The notes below the pieces were generated by a model. That model had not been told where the DNA came from, ran no database searches, and saw only the letters and a program-made list of their open reading frames with translations. DNA of 48,446 bases from NCBI RefSeq assembly GCF_900156895.1, contig NZ_FTPD01000012.1:1-48446 (forward strand). Reading direction: 5' to 3'. The DNA is from Mesorhizobium prunaredense (lineage in GTDB: Bacteria; Pseudomonadota; Alphaproteobacteria; Rhizobiales; Rhizobiaceae). Below are positions 35,250-42,767 of the stretch, in pieces. Made by a program: the position numbers and the translations under genes. The first letter of the stretch is position 1, and each line of letters begins with the position of its first letter.

Positions 35250-35274
35250 GCAACAAAAGACGCTGATCCGCGTT
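35250..35274 (+). promoter_or_regulatory. possible EcfG-type stress promoter for the DUF3606 gene
   Basis: GCAAC, 16 bases, CGTT: one mismatch to the GGAAC-N16/17-CGTT consensus of the alphaproteobacterial general stress sigma factor EcfG. It lies 36 bases before the gene start. Weak alone; supported by two similar sites in the same island. Confidence 0.35.
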
Positions 35275-35310
35275 GCGTTTGATCTGAAGGCCAGCCAGGG
35301 AGGAACAAAA

Positions 35311-35559
35311 ATGGCCGACGACAAGAGCAATAGAGGTCCTGGCGACGGAAACCGCGTCGCGCACGACCAAGACTATGAGTTCCGCTATTTCGCTACCAAG
35401 TTCGGCCTCTCAATACCGCAGATCCGCGAGCTTTTTGGCAAACACGGCACTGATCGCGAGACCCTGTATCGGGAGGCTCGGAAGCTCGGAAACGCCGTGA
35501 CCACACAAGAGCGGATCTCGAACGACGACCGGACTTTTCACAACCAGGGCCGCCCATGA
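35311..35559 (+). CDS. DUF3606 family small protein
   Basis: An 82-residue charged protein with an AGGGAGG site 7 bases upstream. The segment EFRYFATKFGLSIPQIRELFGKHGTDRETLYREARKL is the DUF3606 core, a short helix-turn-helix-like fold. The flanks are disordered and hydrophilic. Function is unproven; members are often stress-induced in rhizobia. Its stop overlaps the next small gene (ATGA), suggesting translational coupling. First gene after tRNA-Gly. Confidence 0.8.
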   Translation: MADDKSNRGPGDGNRVAHDQDYEFRYFATKFGLSIPQIRELFGKHGTDRETLYREARKLGNAVTTQERISNDDRTFHNQGRP

Positions 35560-35693
35560 CCGGCAATCGACATAGCGAAGATGTCGAACATGAGAGCGAC
35601 CATATTTATGCGTATCCCACAGGCGGCCAAGTCGTAGATGCTCGGGACCTTCGGTACGTCAACTGGCACGAGCCGCTGGAACTCGATGCCTGA
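35556..35693 (+). CDS. 45-residue hypothetical protein coupled to the DUF3606 gene
   Basis: A short frame starting in the ATGA overlap with the DUF3606 stop. The product is acidic and His/Tyr-rich (HSEDVEHESDHIYAYPTGG, then LRYVNWHEPLELDA) with no membrane segment. Coding status rests on the tight overlap and on ordinary amino-acid composition; no family is recognised. Confidence 0.45.
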   Translation: MTGNRHSEDVEHESDHIYAYPTGGQVVDARDLRYVNWHEPLELDA

Positions 35694-35713
35694 CCTGCTG
35701 AAAAGGCACCGCG

Positions 35714-36439
35714 ATGTTCGGCAAAGACCTCCTGGTTCGCATGCTCGACCGCCGCGACACCCTGCCGCCAGACGAGATCGCGCTCATTGAGGCTCTTCCG
35801 GTCCGGCCGGTAACTTTCGGACCCGATGAGGAGATCGTCAGGGAGGGTTCCCGCCCCACCGAAAGCTGCCTTGTCGCGAATGGGTTCGCAGTTCGAAACC
35901 AGGCTACTCGGGAAGGAAAGCGTCAAATAACGGCAATTCACGTGCCGGGAGACTTTGTCGATCTGCATAGTTTACTGCTGAAAGTGATGGATCACAGCGT
36001 GAGCGCCCTGGGTTCGTGCGAAGTCGTTTTCATTCGACACAAAGACCTCCTTACAGCAATCGGTGGAAGTCCACATCTCACCCGGATGCTCTGGCTTTCG
36101 ACGACTATCGACGCCTCGATCCAAAGGACTTGGATAACCTGCCTTGGGCGTCGCTCCGCCAAACAGCATCTCGCACATATAATTTGCGAGTTGTATGTCC
36201 GGTTAGAATTGGTCGGATTGGCCTCTGACCAGACGTTCGCTATTCCACTGACGCAAGCGGAATTGGGCGACGTGCTTGGTCTGTCTGTAGTTCACGTGAA
36301 TCGGACGCTGCAGGAGCTTCGAGCGAAGGACCTGGTTATCTGGAAAGACCGGAGGATTGTTATCCTTGATTTCCAGCGATTGGCCATACTGGCCGACTTT
36401 GATGCGACTTACCTAAATCTCTTCCATGAACCGCGGTGA
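35714..36439 (+). CDS. Crp/Fnr-family transcriptional regulator
   Basis: A 241-residue regulator. Residues about 25-125 form a cyclic-nucleotide-binding-like beta roll (GPDEEIVREGSRPTESCLV, ITAIHVPGDFVDLHSLL). The C-terminal helix-turn-helix is IPLTQAELGDVLGLSVVHVN followed by RTLQELRAKDLV. The N-terminal Cys cluster of oxygen-sensing FNR is absent, and the cAMP-contacting Arg/Ser pair of Crp is not evident, so the signal is unknown. This subclass is abundant in rhizobia. It could control the surrounding envelope and stress genes. No strong ribosome site is seen; an earlier in-frame start was not found. Confidence 0.85.
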   Translation: MFGKDLLVRMLDRRDTLPPDEIALIEALPVRPVTFGPDEEIVREGSRPTESCLVANGFAVRNQATREGKRQITAIHVPGDFVDLHSLLLKVMDHSVSALGSCEVVFIRHKDLLTAIGGSPHLTRMLWLSTTIDASIQRTWITCLGRRSAKQHLAHIICELYVRLELVGLASDQTFAIPLTQAELGDVLGLSVVHVNRTLQELRAKDLVIWKDRRIVILDFQRLAILADFDATYLNLFHEPR

Positions 36440-36578
36440 CCGTCCTCGGCCAAGACGCGTCGGCGCACTGATGCGGCATCAAGATTTCTCGTCAACTAAA
36501 CAATGTGAATGAGCCCTCGCTCCGGATTGATTACGGCTGGGTTCAATTGGCACAGTTGACGTCAAGGAAGGATTGCGC

Positions 36579-36782
36579 ATGCGTGAACTCGAAAATCTCA
36601 TCGAGCATTATGTAAATAGTCGGAGGCGGCGCCATAGTTTCATATCGACGGGGCTCGCCGTTAAGGCGCTCAAACAGATCGTACCGGCATGTTCGGTCTC
36701 GGATTCCGACCTGGCGGACATGATCGCCAATCGGGCAATAGACTACAACCTTCCGGTGAGCTTTGACCTTAATGAGAGCTAG
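36579..36782 (+). CDS. small hypothetical protein
   Basis: A 67-residue protein with an AAGGAAGGA site about 7 bases before the ATG. It is basic at the N terminus (MRELENLIEHYVNSRRRRHSF) and acidic at the C terminus (SDSDLADMIANRAIDYNLPVSFDLNES), consistent with a compact helical protein. No signal peptide, membrane segment or known family. Confidence 0.6.
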   Translation: MRELENLIEHYVNSRRRRHSFISTGLAVKALKQIVPACSVSDSDLADMIANRAIDYNLPVSFDLNES

Positions 36783-36962
36783 GCGTGGCGCCTCATTATG
36801 CTAGCCCGACCCTGAGCCTTTGAGGTCTGGTGCACCGAGGCGCGGACCAGGCTCTGCATGTCGGCCCAGGCCCGCTTCTTGACACACGACGCGTGCGAAG
36901 TTCCCAGAGACTTCACCCGGCTCAGCAATTGGTTAGCGACTGCTATTTTAGCTGGAAGTGAT

Positions 36963-36987
36963 GGAACATGTTTGCCCCCGGCAAGTT
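36963..36987 (+). promoter_or_regulatory. possible EcfG-type stress promoter for the 24-residue peptide gene
   Basis: GGAAC, 16 bases, AGTT: perfect -35 and one mismatch in -10 against the EcfG consensus. It is placed 27 bases before the ATG at 37015, a natural leader length. Confidence 0.45.
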
Positions 36988-37014
36988 CGTTAGGCAATGG
37001 AGGAGATTGCCGCC

Positions 37015-37089
37015 ATGAACAATGTCATTTATCTCATCGGTCTTGTCGTCGTCGTGCTTGCGATCCTCTCCTTCCTCGGGTTCCATTAG
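37015..37089 (+). CDS. 24-residue single-helix membrane peptide
   Basis: The peptide MNNVIYLIGLVVVVLAILSF-LGFH is almost entirely one hydrophobic helix. A strong GGAGGAG site lies 9 bases upstream, and the stop is 8 bases before the next gene start, so it reads as the first gene of an operon. Tiny single-helix proteins of this kind are often stress-induced inner-membrane factors, but nothing here fixes a role. The strong translation signal and a candidate promoter argue it is real. Confidence 0.65.
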   Translation: MNNVIYLIGLVVVVLAILSFLGFH

Positions 37090-37097
37090 GAGATACC

Positions 37098-37772
37098 ATG
37101 CAGGGCCAAGACGATCAGGGCCGTAAGCCGGCCGATTTCGAAACAGCCAGAAGCGAACTGTCCGAACGGTTGCAGCAGGAAACGCAGACCGCGACAGAGG
37201 CGCTACACGACGCTCGCGACGAACTCGCCAGGAAGGCGGGCGACTACGCTGCTGAAGCGAAGCAGGCGTTATTCGACAAGGCCGAGGGAACACAGCGCGA
37301 TATCAGTTCCAACCTAAAGGCCTTTAGCGGAGCCTTGCGAGCAGCAAGCGAGCATCTGGCCAATAATGATCAACGGACCGCTTCGAAGTTCACCCTCGAC
37401 GCCGCCGGCTCGCTTGAACGCCTTTCATCTTCGTTGAAGGACAAACCATTCGAAGACGTTCTTGGCGAGATGCGGTCGTTCGGCCGCGAAAACTCAGGGG
37501 CGCTGATAGCCGGCTCAGTATTGGCAGGCTTGGCGCTGGGGCGGTTTATCAAGAGCTCGCCGCCATCTGCCCGCACCGAAGCACAGCGTCGATCGGGACG
37601 GCCTTCCGGCACGATTTCGAACTCGGATAAGTCCGCCACGCGATTGGCAGAGGCACCTGACACGCCGCCGCCCCGCTTCAATCAGCCCAGAGACGACAGG
37701 GGAGACGACAGGGCGGGCGATGACTTGGCCGGTGGCGACTGGGCCGGCGAAAGCCTGGAGCGGGAGCCATGA
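37098..37772 (+). CDS. helical protein with one C-terminal membrane or amphipathic segment
   Basis: A 224-residue protein. Residues about 15-125 are highly charged and helical with heptad character (ETARSELSERLQQETQTATE; RDELARKAGDYAAEAKQALF). A short hydrophobic stretch follows (ENSGALIAGSVLAGLALGRF, about 132-151), then a disordered tail full of Pro, Arg and Asp-Arg-Gly repeats. It resembles YqjD/ElaB-type or apolipoprotein-like membrane-anchored helical proteins in layout only. ATG 37098 has an AGGAGATA site. It overlaps the next gene by 4 bases. Function unknown. Confidence 0.75.
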   Translation: MQGQDDQGRKPADFETARSELSERLQQETQTATEALHDARDELARKAGDYAAEAKQALFDKAEGTQRDISSNLKAFSGALRAASEHLANNDQRTASKFTLDAAGSLERLSSSLKDKPFEDVLGEMRSFGRENSGALIAGSVLAGLALGRFIKSSPPSARTEAQRRSGRPSGTISNSDKSATRLAEAPDTPPPRFNQPRDDRGDDRAGDDLAGGDWAGESLEREP

Positions 37773-38164
37773 CCAACAACCAGGAAAGTCGCGGCCTCGC
37801 AACCCTCGTCAGCGATCTGGCACAGCAGGTCACAGCCCTGCTTCAAACCGAAAGCAGGCTGTTGCGGGCCGAGATGTCGGAAAAAATCAGCAAGGCCGGC
37901 GCAGGCGCCGCCGAGGTTCTGGCCGGCGCCATATGCCTTCTCGCGGCCTTGATGGTGCTTTTGCAAGCCCTCGTAATCGCCCTGGCGAGTGCCGGCCTGG
38001 GAGCGGGATGGTCCTCGCTGCTGGTCGGGATCGTCGTCGCGGCACTGGGGATCATTCTCTTGCGCTCTGGCACGAAAAGCATGGCTCCTTCCGAGCTGAC
38101 GCCCGATCGCACACAAGACCAACTGAAGCGCGATGCACGCGTGATCAAGGATCAAATGAGATGA
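37769..38164 (+). CDS. phage-holin-superfamily (DUF1469) membrane protein
   Basis: A 131-residue protein with an N-terminal amphipathic segment (LVSDLAQQVTALLQTESRLLRAEMSEK), two membrane helices (about residues 45-72 and 78-97) and a charged tail. This is the layout of PF07332-type putative holin/actinobacterial holin-X proteins, which in proteobacteria occur beside YqjD/DUF3618 proteins rather than in phages. Start and stop both overlap neighbours by 4 bases, so the three genes are one translational unit. Confidence 0.85.
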   Translation: MTNNQESRGLATLVSDLAQQVTALLQTESRLLRAEMSEKISKAGAGAAEVLAGAICLLAALMVLLQALVIALASAGLGAGWSSLLVGIVVAALGIILLRSGTKSMAPSELTPDRTQDQLKRDARVIKDQMR

Positions 38165-39045
38165 GCGACAAATCCGCAGCCGAGCTTGAACGCGATGCCG
38201 ACATCGCCCGGGCCAAAGTAGCAGACACCGCCGAATCGATCCGCAGCAAGATGACACCGGGTCAATTGATCGATGAATTTACCGGAATGTTTTCCGGCGG
38301 CGAGGGGTCTGCCATGCTTGGCAACCTCAAGTCGCAAGTCAGGGACAACCCGTTGCCGCTGACGTTGATTGGAGCCGGTCTGGCGTGGCTGATGCTCGGC
38401 AACGGCACGTCGGCAACCAACTCAGCTGCCGCCGCTTATCGGAAAGGCTTGGCTCGTGACGCGTTTTCCGACCCGCGCAGCGATGAGGATTTCAGCCAGG
38501 GCAGCGAAGCGTCCGGAATCGGGGCGATGCTCGCGGATACCGCCGGTTCGGTTGCATCGGCAGCAAGCGGCGCGGCCGAAGCTGCGGCAAACGCTGCAAC
38601 AGGCGCCAAGGAGAGGATGACAAACACCGCCGGCCAGCTCGGCTCAAGCGCCAGCGATATAGCGGCTCGGACGCGCCAATCGGCACAAGACCTCTTCGAG
38701 CGCGAACCGCTGGCTATCGCCGCAGTCGGTCTCGCGCTGGGCACTGCCATCGGGATGATGCTGCCCCACACAGCCACAGAGGATGAGCAACTTGGCGCCT
38801 ACCGCGACAAAATTCGCGACAGTGCGGAGGAGGTTTTCGAAACGGGCCTGGAGCAAGCAAAGCAAGTTGCCGCCGAGACCTACGAAACGGTCAAGGAAGA
38901 GGCCGACCGGCAAGGCTCGGGTGGAGATGCCGAGACGCTGGCAGGCAAGGTCGGCAAGGTTGTCGAATCGGCGGCAAAGCGAACCGAGGAAGCCATTCGC
39001 GATCGTTTGCCGGGGTCGTCGGACGGGTCTTCCACCACGTCGTAG
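38161..39045 (+). CDS. DUF3618 membrane-associated protein
   Basis: A 294-residue protein. The DUF3618 signature is at the N terminus (SAAELERDADIARAKVADTAESIRSKMTPGQLID), followed by a short hydrophobic segment (PLPLTLIGAGLAWLMLG, about 61-77). A long Ala/Ser-rich helical region follows, then a second hydrophobic segment (PLAIAAVGLALGTAIGMMLP, about 183-202) and a charged coiled-coil tail. It may bridge or coat the inner membrane. ATG 38161 overlaps the holin-like gene stop. The family is widespread in rhizobia with no proven function. Confidence 0.85.
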   Translation: MSDKSAAELERDADIARAKVADTAESIRSKMTPGQLIDEFTGMFSGGEGSAMLGNLKSQVRDNPLPLTLIGAGLAWLMLGNGTSATNSAAAAYRKGLARDAFSDPRSDEDFSQGSEASGIGAMLADTAGSVASAASGAAEAAANAATGAKERMTNTAGQLGSSASDIAARTRQSAQDLFEREPLAIAAVGLALGTAIGMMLPHTATEDEQLGAYRDKIRDSAEEVFETGLEQAKQVAAETYETVKEEADRQGSGGDAETLAGKVGKVVESAAKRTEEAIRDRLPGSSDGSSTTS

Positions 39046-39095
39046 CTCGCCACCGACCTGTAGGCCAGGTCCAGGTGGCTGGCCAGTCCGCTTTG

Positions 39096-40092
39096 CTACG
39101 GAGCAAGCTCGTCGACGGCGCGGGCGATCTCGTCCTTGAACTCGACTTTCGTGCCCGGGTGCACCATGGAGCCGAGATCTTCGACATCCCAATTGGTCAA
39201 TCGGATGCAGCCATGCGAGAAGGTCGTGCCGATCTTGCCAGGTTCGGGCGTTCCGTGGATGCCGTAGCTTTCGATGGAGAGATCGATCCAGACCGATCCC
39301 ACGGGATTGTTCGGCCCGGCAGCGATGGTGAAGGGACGCTTGGTCTTGACTCCCTTGAAGGCAAAATCCGGATCGTAGTGATAGGTCGGGTTGCGCACCA
39401 CGCGCTTGACCTCCGCCATGCCGCTTGGCGCCGGGTTTTCATCGCTGCCGATCGAGGCGGGGTAGACTGCGAGCCATTTGCCGGAAGGGTCGAGCACGCG
39501 CACCAGGCGAGCGCCCTTGTCGACCTCGATGCGGGCTACGGCCGCGGGAGGATCGCCGCGGCCAACATCAGGCACGATCAAGGTCTTGCCGGGCCTCCTG
39601 AAGCCGACGCCCGGATTGAGCATCCTGAGCAACTTTTCGCTGACATGGAAGCGCTCCGCCAGCTTCTCCACCGCGTTGCGATAGGCGAGCCGCCGCAGAC
39701 GGGCCATCCTCTCCATGCGAGCCGGAATACGCCTGGTGAAAGGTCCGCGCAAATCCTTGCGCGTCACCTCATAGGTGACCAGCACCGGGTCGGCGGAAGT
39801 CGCCGTGAGCTTGCTCCAGGTCTGAGGAGTGAGCTTGCCATCGGATGGCAGCGTTCGCCTGCTGAAAGGCGCCAACTGCCTTGGCAAAGTTCTCTGACAG
39901 GCGACCGTCGATCAGCCCCGGCGAGAAGCGGGCGCGATCCAAAAGAATCTGGCCTTGAGCACCGTTGGATCGACATCCTTTGGTTCGCCAGCGGTGAATT
40001 GAGCCTGATTGACGGTGGCTAAATCCAGCTTGGCCGAACACGCCGCATGCCAAGGCAAGCATCGCGGCCAAGACGAGGAGAAGCCTGATCAT
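39096..40092 (-). pseudogene. L,D-transpeptidase (ErfK/YbiS type) broken by frameshifts
   Basis: Joining frames rebuilds a full enzyme: signal peptide (MIRLLLVLAAMLALACG), linker (TVNQAQFTAGEPKDVDPTVL), peptidoglycan-binding segment (ILLDRARFSPGLIDGRLSEN), a LysM-like part and the catalytic domain with IHGTPEPGKIG and SHGCIRLTNWD, whose Cys would be the nucleophile. Three single-base shifts separate these blocks, near 40030, near 39957 (AAGG-CCAG lacks a base) and near 39852 (AACG-CTGCC lacks a base). A shorter frame (39096-39887) keeps the whole catalytic domain but has no export signal. Either a pseudogene or sequencing error; three independent shifts favour decay. Confidence 0.75.
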
Positions 40093-40603
40093 CGATAGCC
40101 TCCCTGGGACCCGCAACGGGAGCCCGCTTCTATGACGCGGCACGGCCCTGTGTGGTTCCTTCGCTCGAGCGATATTGTGAATTGAAGCGACATGGCCGAA
40201 GAGCCGTGCCGCGTGACTAGAATCGCCTGGAGGCCATACGGAACAGCTGCGATCGCTATAGAACGAAGTGCTTGGCCGGCGAGGTGCTCAAAGGCATGCC
40301 AAGCTGCTGGCCAATCAGTGGATCAGCTTCAGGATCAAAGCCCGCGCAAAGCACCTTAGGCGCGGAAAATCTTCAGCACGCGTCCTCCAGGATTTTTGGG
40401 ACGAGGACTCGCCGCGTAGCGCGGTCAGTTCGGCGACGAAATTAACGGAAGCATCGCTGTCCCCACGAGCCGTTCGCTCCGTCCAGAGGATGTTGCATAA
40501 TCGCAACAAATTGCAACCCTGTGGTGAAAACGCGAAAAACAGCCTGTATTTCTTCATGGGTTTTGCGCATGAAAATCATCGAGTGGGCTTGGAGAACATT
40601 TTC
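40093..40603. other. intergenic region between transpeptidase remnant and Omp gene
   Basis: About 510 bases with no supportable gene. A minus-strand EcfG-like site is at 40134-40159. Frames reading through the middle lack ribosome sites and recognisable products. The last 100 bases include AT-rich text and GGAGAAC before the Omp start, so the Omp promoter is probably here. Confidence 0.5.
40134..40159 (-). promoter_or_regulatory. possible EcfG-type stress promoter for the transpeptidase remnant
   Basis: On the minus strand GGAAC, 17 bases, CGTC: perfect -35 and one mismatch in -10. It ends 41 bases before the rebuilt start at 40092. Confidence 0.4.
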
Positions 40604-41263
40604 ATGAAACGATTCTTGGTAACTGCATCGATCTTGGCCGCGTCTGTGAGTTTCGCCTCTGCCGCTGATGTTATGGCGGTAGCTGAACCGCCGGCCGGAT
40701 TTGTGTGGTCTGGCGGATATGTGGGCGTTCAGGCGGGCTATGCCTGGGGCGACGCTGACGATGACTTTCCCCCATCGCCGGTAGCAGAAATCGACGGCGA
40801 TATTGATGGCGGTCTTGTCGGTATCTACGGCGGTTGGAATTGGCAATTCAATCAGGTCGTAGCCGGCATTGAGGCAGATGTGAACTATAGCGGCATTGAG
40901 GGCACATCGACTAACGTCTTTGACTTTAGCGCGACCACGGAACTCAACTGGAATGGTGCGGCTCGTGGCCGTCTCGGATATGCGTTCGACCAAATTTTGA
41001 TCTACGCTGCCGGCGGCGTGGCGTTCGGGGATATCGACGTCGACCTGTTTGACGGCGGGGGAACGTTTGCAACCGCCAGTGAGACGAAAGTCGGTTGGAC
41101 GGTTGGTGCCGGCGCCGATGTTGCGTTCAGTGCCAATCTGATTGGACGTGCAGAGTACAGGTATACGGACTATGGCGAGGTGGACTACACTGAGCCCGGC
41201 GGTGATGGTTCAATAGATGTCGATACTCACACCGTTGCCCTAGGGCTTGCGTACAAGTTCTAG
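40604..41263 (+). CDS. outer-membrane beta-barrel protein (Omp25/Omp31-like)
   Basis: A 219-residue protein with a signal peptide (MKRFLVTASILAASVSFASA, about 1-20). The mature part has the family's opening WSGGYVGVQAGYAWGDADDD, then GGLVGIYGGWNWQFNQVVAGIEADVNYS and ends in the outer-membrane signature LGLAYKF with terminal Phe. It should form an 8-stranded barrel. The ATG at 40604 follows GGAGAAC and gives the only sensible signal peptide. A clear terminator follows. Family members are abundant structural or receptor proteins of the rhizobial outer membrane. Confidence 0.9.
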   Translation: MKRFLVTASILAASVSFASAADVMAVAEPPAGFVWSGGYVGVQAGYAWGDADDDFPPSPVAEIDGDIDGGLVGIYGGWNWQFNQVVAGIEADVNYSGIEGTSTNVFDFSATTELNWNGAARGRLGYAFDQILIYAAGGVAFGDIDVDLFDGGGTFATASETKVGWTVGAGADVAFSANLIGRAEYRYTDYGEVDYTEPGGDGSIDVDTHTVALGLAYKF

Positions 41264-41288
41264 TATTTGGCATCCAAATCTCTAACAG

Positions 41289-41309
41289 CCCCGCTCCGGC
41301 GGGGTTTTT
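41289..41309 (+). terminator. terminator of the Omp gene
   Basis: CCCCGC-TCCG-GCGGGG followed by five T residues, 25 bases after the stop codon. Confidence 0.9.
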
Positions 41310-41419
41310 GTTTGCTGTCCTTGCAATTCGGATGCTCGAAGTCCGGATTTGAAGGCACCCGGAGACTCTTCGTTCAGTCGAAGGGCTTAGCGAGAGCGGT
41401 CGCTGCCTTTCCAGGATGC

Positions 41420-41460
41420 CAGCTTCCCAACTGAACGCGCGGGTTCGATTCCCGCTCCAG
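41420..41460 (+). repeat. damaged copy of the tRNA-Gly 3' part (probable att remnant)
   Basis: Matches tRNA-Gly bases 34991-35001 and 35003-35028 exactly, then CCAG. It lacks one G in the anticodon stem and a 7-base unit between two CCCGCT repeats, so it has no acceptor stem and cannot be a tRNA. A direct-repeat copy 6.4 kb from the intact gene is the expected right boundary of an element integrated at tRNA-Gly. Confidence 0.85.
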
Positions 41461-41463
41461 CCG

Positions 41464-42453
41464 TCAGCCCACCTCTCTCAAAATGAAGTCGTGCAGCATC
41501 TTGGCCGCCGGCGACAGCACGCGATTTTTTACGGTGATCAGGCTGTAAGGCCTGACCTCGATATCGAATTCGGTCTGGACGACGTCGATGGCGCCGGCCA
41601 GCCCCTCGGGGTTCTGGATGAATTTCGCCACCTGGATAGACACCGGCGCGATGGCGTCCGACTGTGCGACCATGACCAGGGTGAGCAGCAGGGAACTGGT
41701 GTTGAGGATGCGGTCCGGCAGCGCGATGTTGCGGTTCAGGAAATTGCTCTCCATCGCCTGGCGCAGCGGCGAGCCGCCCGACTGGAAAACCCAGTCGTAG
41801 GCGGCGGTCTCCTCCAGCCGCACCGCCTTGCCCTTGGCCAGCGGGTGGCCGCGTCGCACAATGAGGCAGGCTTTTTCGACGCCGATGACGCGGGCCTCGA
41901 ACAGCCGGGGATTGAGGTCCTCGGGGATGCGCGCGATGATGAAATCGTGACGTGTGGCGATCAGCTCGCGCGCCAGCACATTGGAGGTCTCGACCTGCAT
42001 GGTGATCTCGATACGCGGATAGATGCGCCGGATCTCGCGGATCGCCGGCACGGCGAGCTCGATTGCAGGGGCAGTCACCGCGCCCAGGAACACCGAGCCG
42101 CCCTTGCCCGCCTTGAGCTCGGATATCTCGCGGTCGACCTCACGCATCTCGAGCAGGATCGAACGCGCGCGCCTCGCCAACGCTTTGCCATAGGGCGTCA
42201 GCGTGATGCCGCGCGGCAGCCTCTCGCACAGCTTGACGTCGAGCACCGCCTCCATCTCGGCGATCATGCGCGAGGCGGCGGGCTGGGAGATGTTCATGAC
42301 CTGGGCTGCCGCGCTGACCCGGCCATGGTCGTCGAGGGCTGCGATCATGCGCATGTGGCGCAGACTGAGGCCGCTGCGCAGCAAGGTCTCACTCCTGCCG
42401 GGACTTTCCCCATAACCCTCTGAAAGTCCGCCAAAATCCCGTAGCGCCGCCAT
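41464..42453 (-). CDS. gbpR: LysR-family regulator, GbpR-like
   Basis: A 329-residue LysR regulator. The N-terminal winged helix-turn-helix contains MRMIAALDDHGRVSAAAQVM followed by NISQPAASRMIAEMEAVLDV; the rest is a periplasmic-binding-like effector domain (VFLGAVTAPAIELAVPAIRE, ITMQVETSNVLARELIATRHD). The ATG at 42453 follows GGGGAG; an upstream in-frame ATG would add an unconserved 29-residue tail. It is divergent from chvE-gguABC, exactly the layout of gbpR in Agrobacterium, where GbpR activates chvE with certain sugars. Its stop lies 3 bases from the tRNA-Gly remnant. Confidence 0.85.
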   Translation of the reverse strand: MAALRDFGGLSEGYGESPGRSETLLRSGLSLRHMRMIAALDDHGRVSAAAQVMNISQPAASRMIAEMEAVLDVKLCERLPRGITLTPYGKALARRARSILLEMREVDREISELKAGKGGSVFLGAVTAPAIELAVPAIREIRRIYPRIEITMQVETSNVLARELIATRHDFIIARIPEDLNPRLFEARVIGVEKACLIVRRGHPLAKGKAVRLEETAAYDWVFQSGGSPLRQAMESNFLNRNIALPDRILNTSSLLLTLVMVAQSDAIAPVSIQVAKFIQNPEGLAGAIDVVQTEFDIEVRPYSLITVKNRVLSPAAKMLHDFILREVG

Positions 42454-42767
42454 GATGTCGGTTTGCTCCCCGCTGGTGGCCGGCCGGCAATCCCGGCCAG
42501 GTCTTTGGCCACTTTCAGTATACCAGTTTTGATATAGCAACTACCAAAGATCGCATTTGACAGTTATGGCAAAGCGCCACACCTTTGCGCGTCCTGAAAC
42601 TTGACCGTCGCCAGCGAGAAAAATCGCATCGACCGGAACCAGAGTCTCAGGGCCGATTGGGAGGATACCGGAGATCGATATGGCGGCAGCGGCGCGTTTG
42701 GCGCTCCTGCACGATCGCGCGGCCCACGAAACCCAGGGTGCGCGTCCATCAACCAGGGAGAGTTAAT
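42454..42767. promoter_or_regulatory. divergent gbpR-chvE control region
   Basis: This 314-base gap must hold promoters for both directions. The most suggestive text is TATACCAGTTTTGATATA (42519-42536), a loose AT-rich dyad typical of LysR targets, and TTTGACAG (42555-42562) as a possible chvE -35. Neither is decisive. Confidence 0.45.

Noticed and set aside
36779..36997. 72-residue minus-strand frame before the 24-residue peptide gene
   Set aside because: No ribosome site and no recognisable family; it overlaps the candidate promoter and leader of the plus-strand operon.
37769..38164. Holin-like gene as sign of a prophage
   Set aside because: There are no capsid, tail, terminase or lysozyme genes near it; in proteobacteria this family occurs with DUF3618/YqjD-type membrane proteins outside phages.
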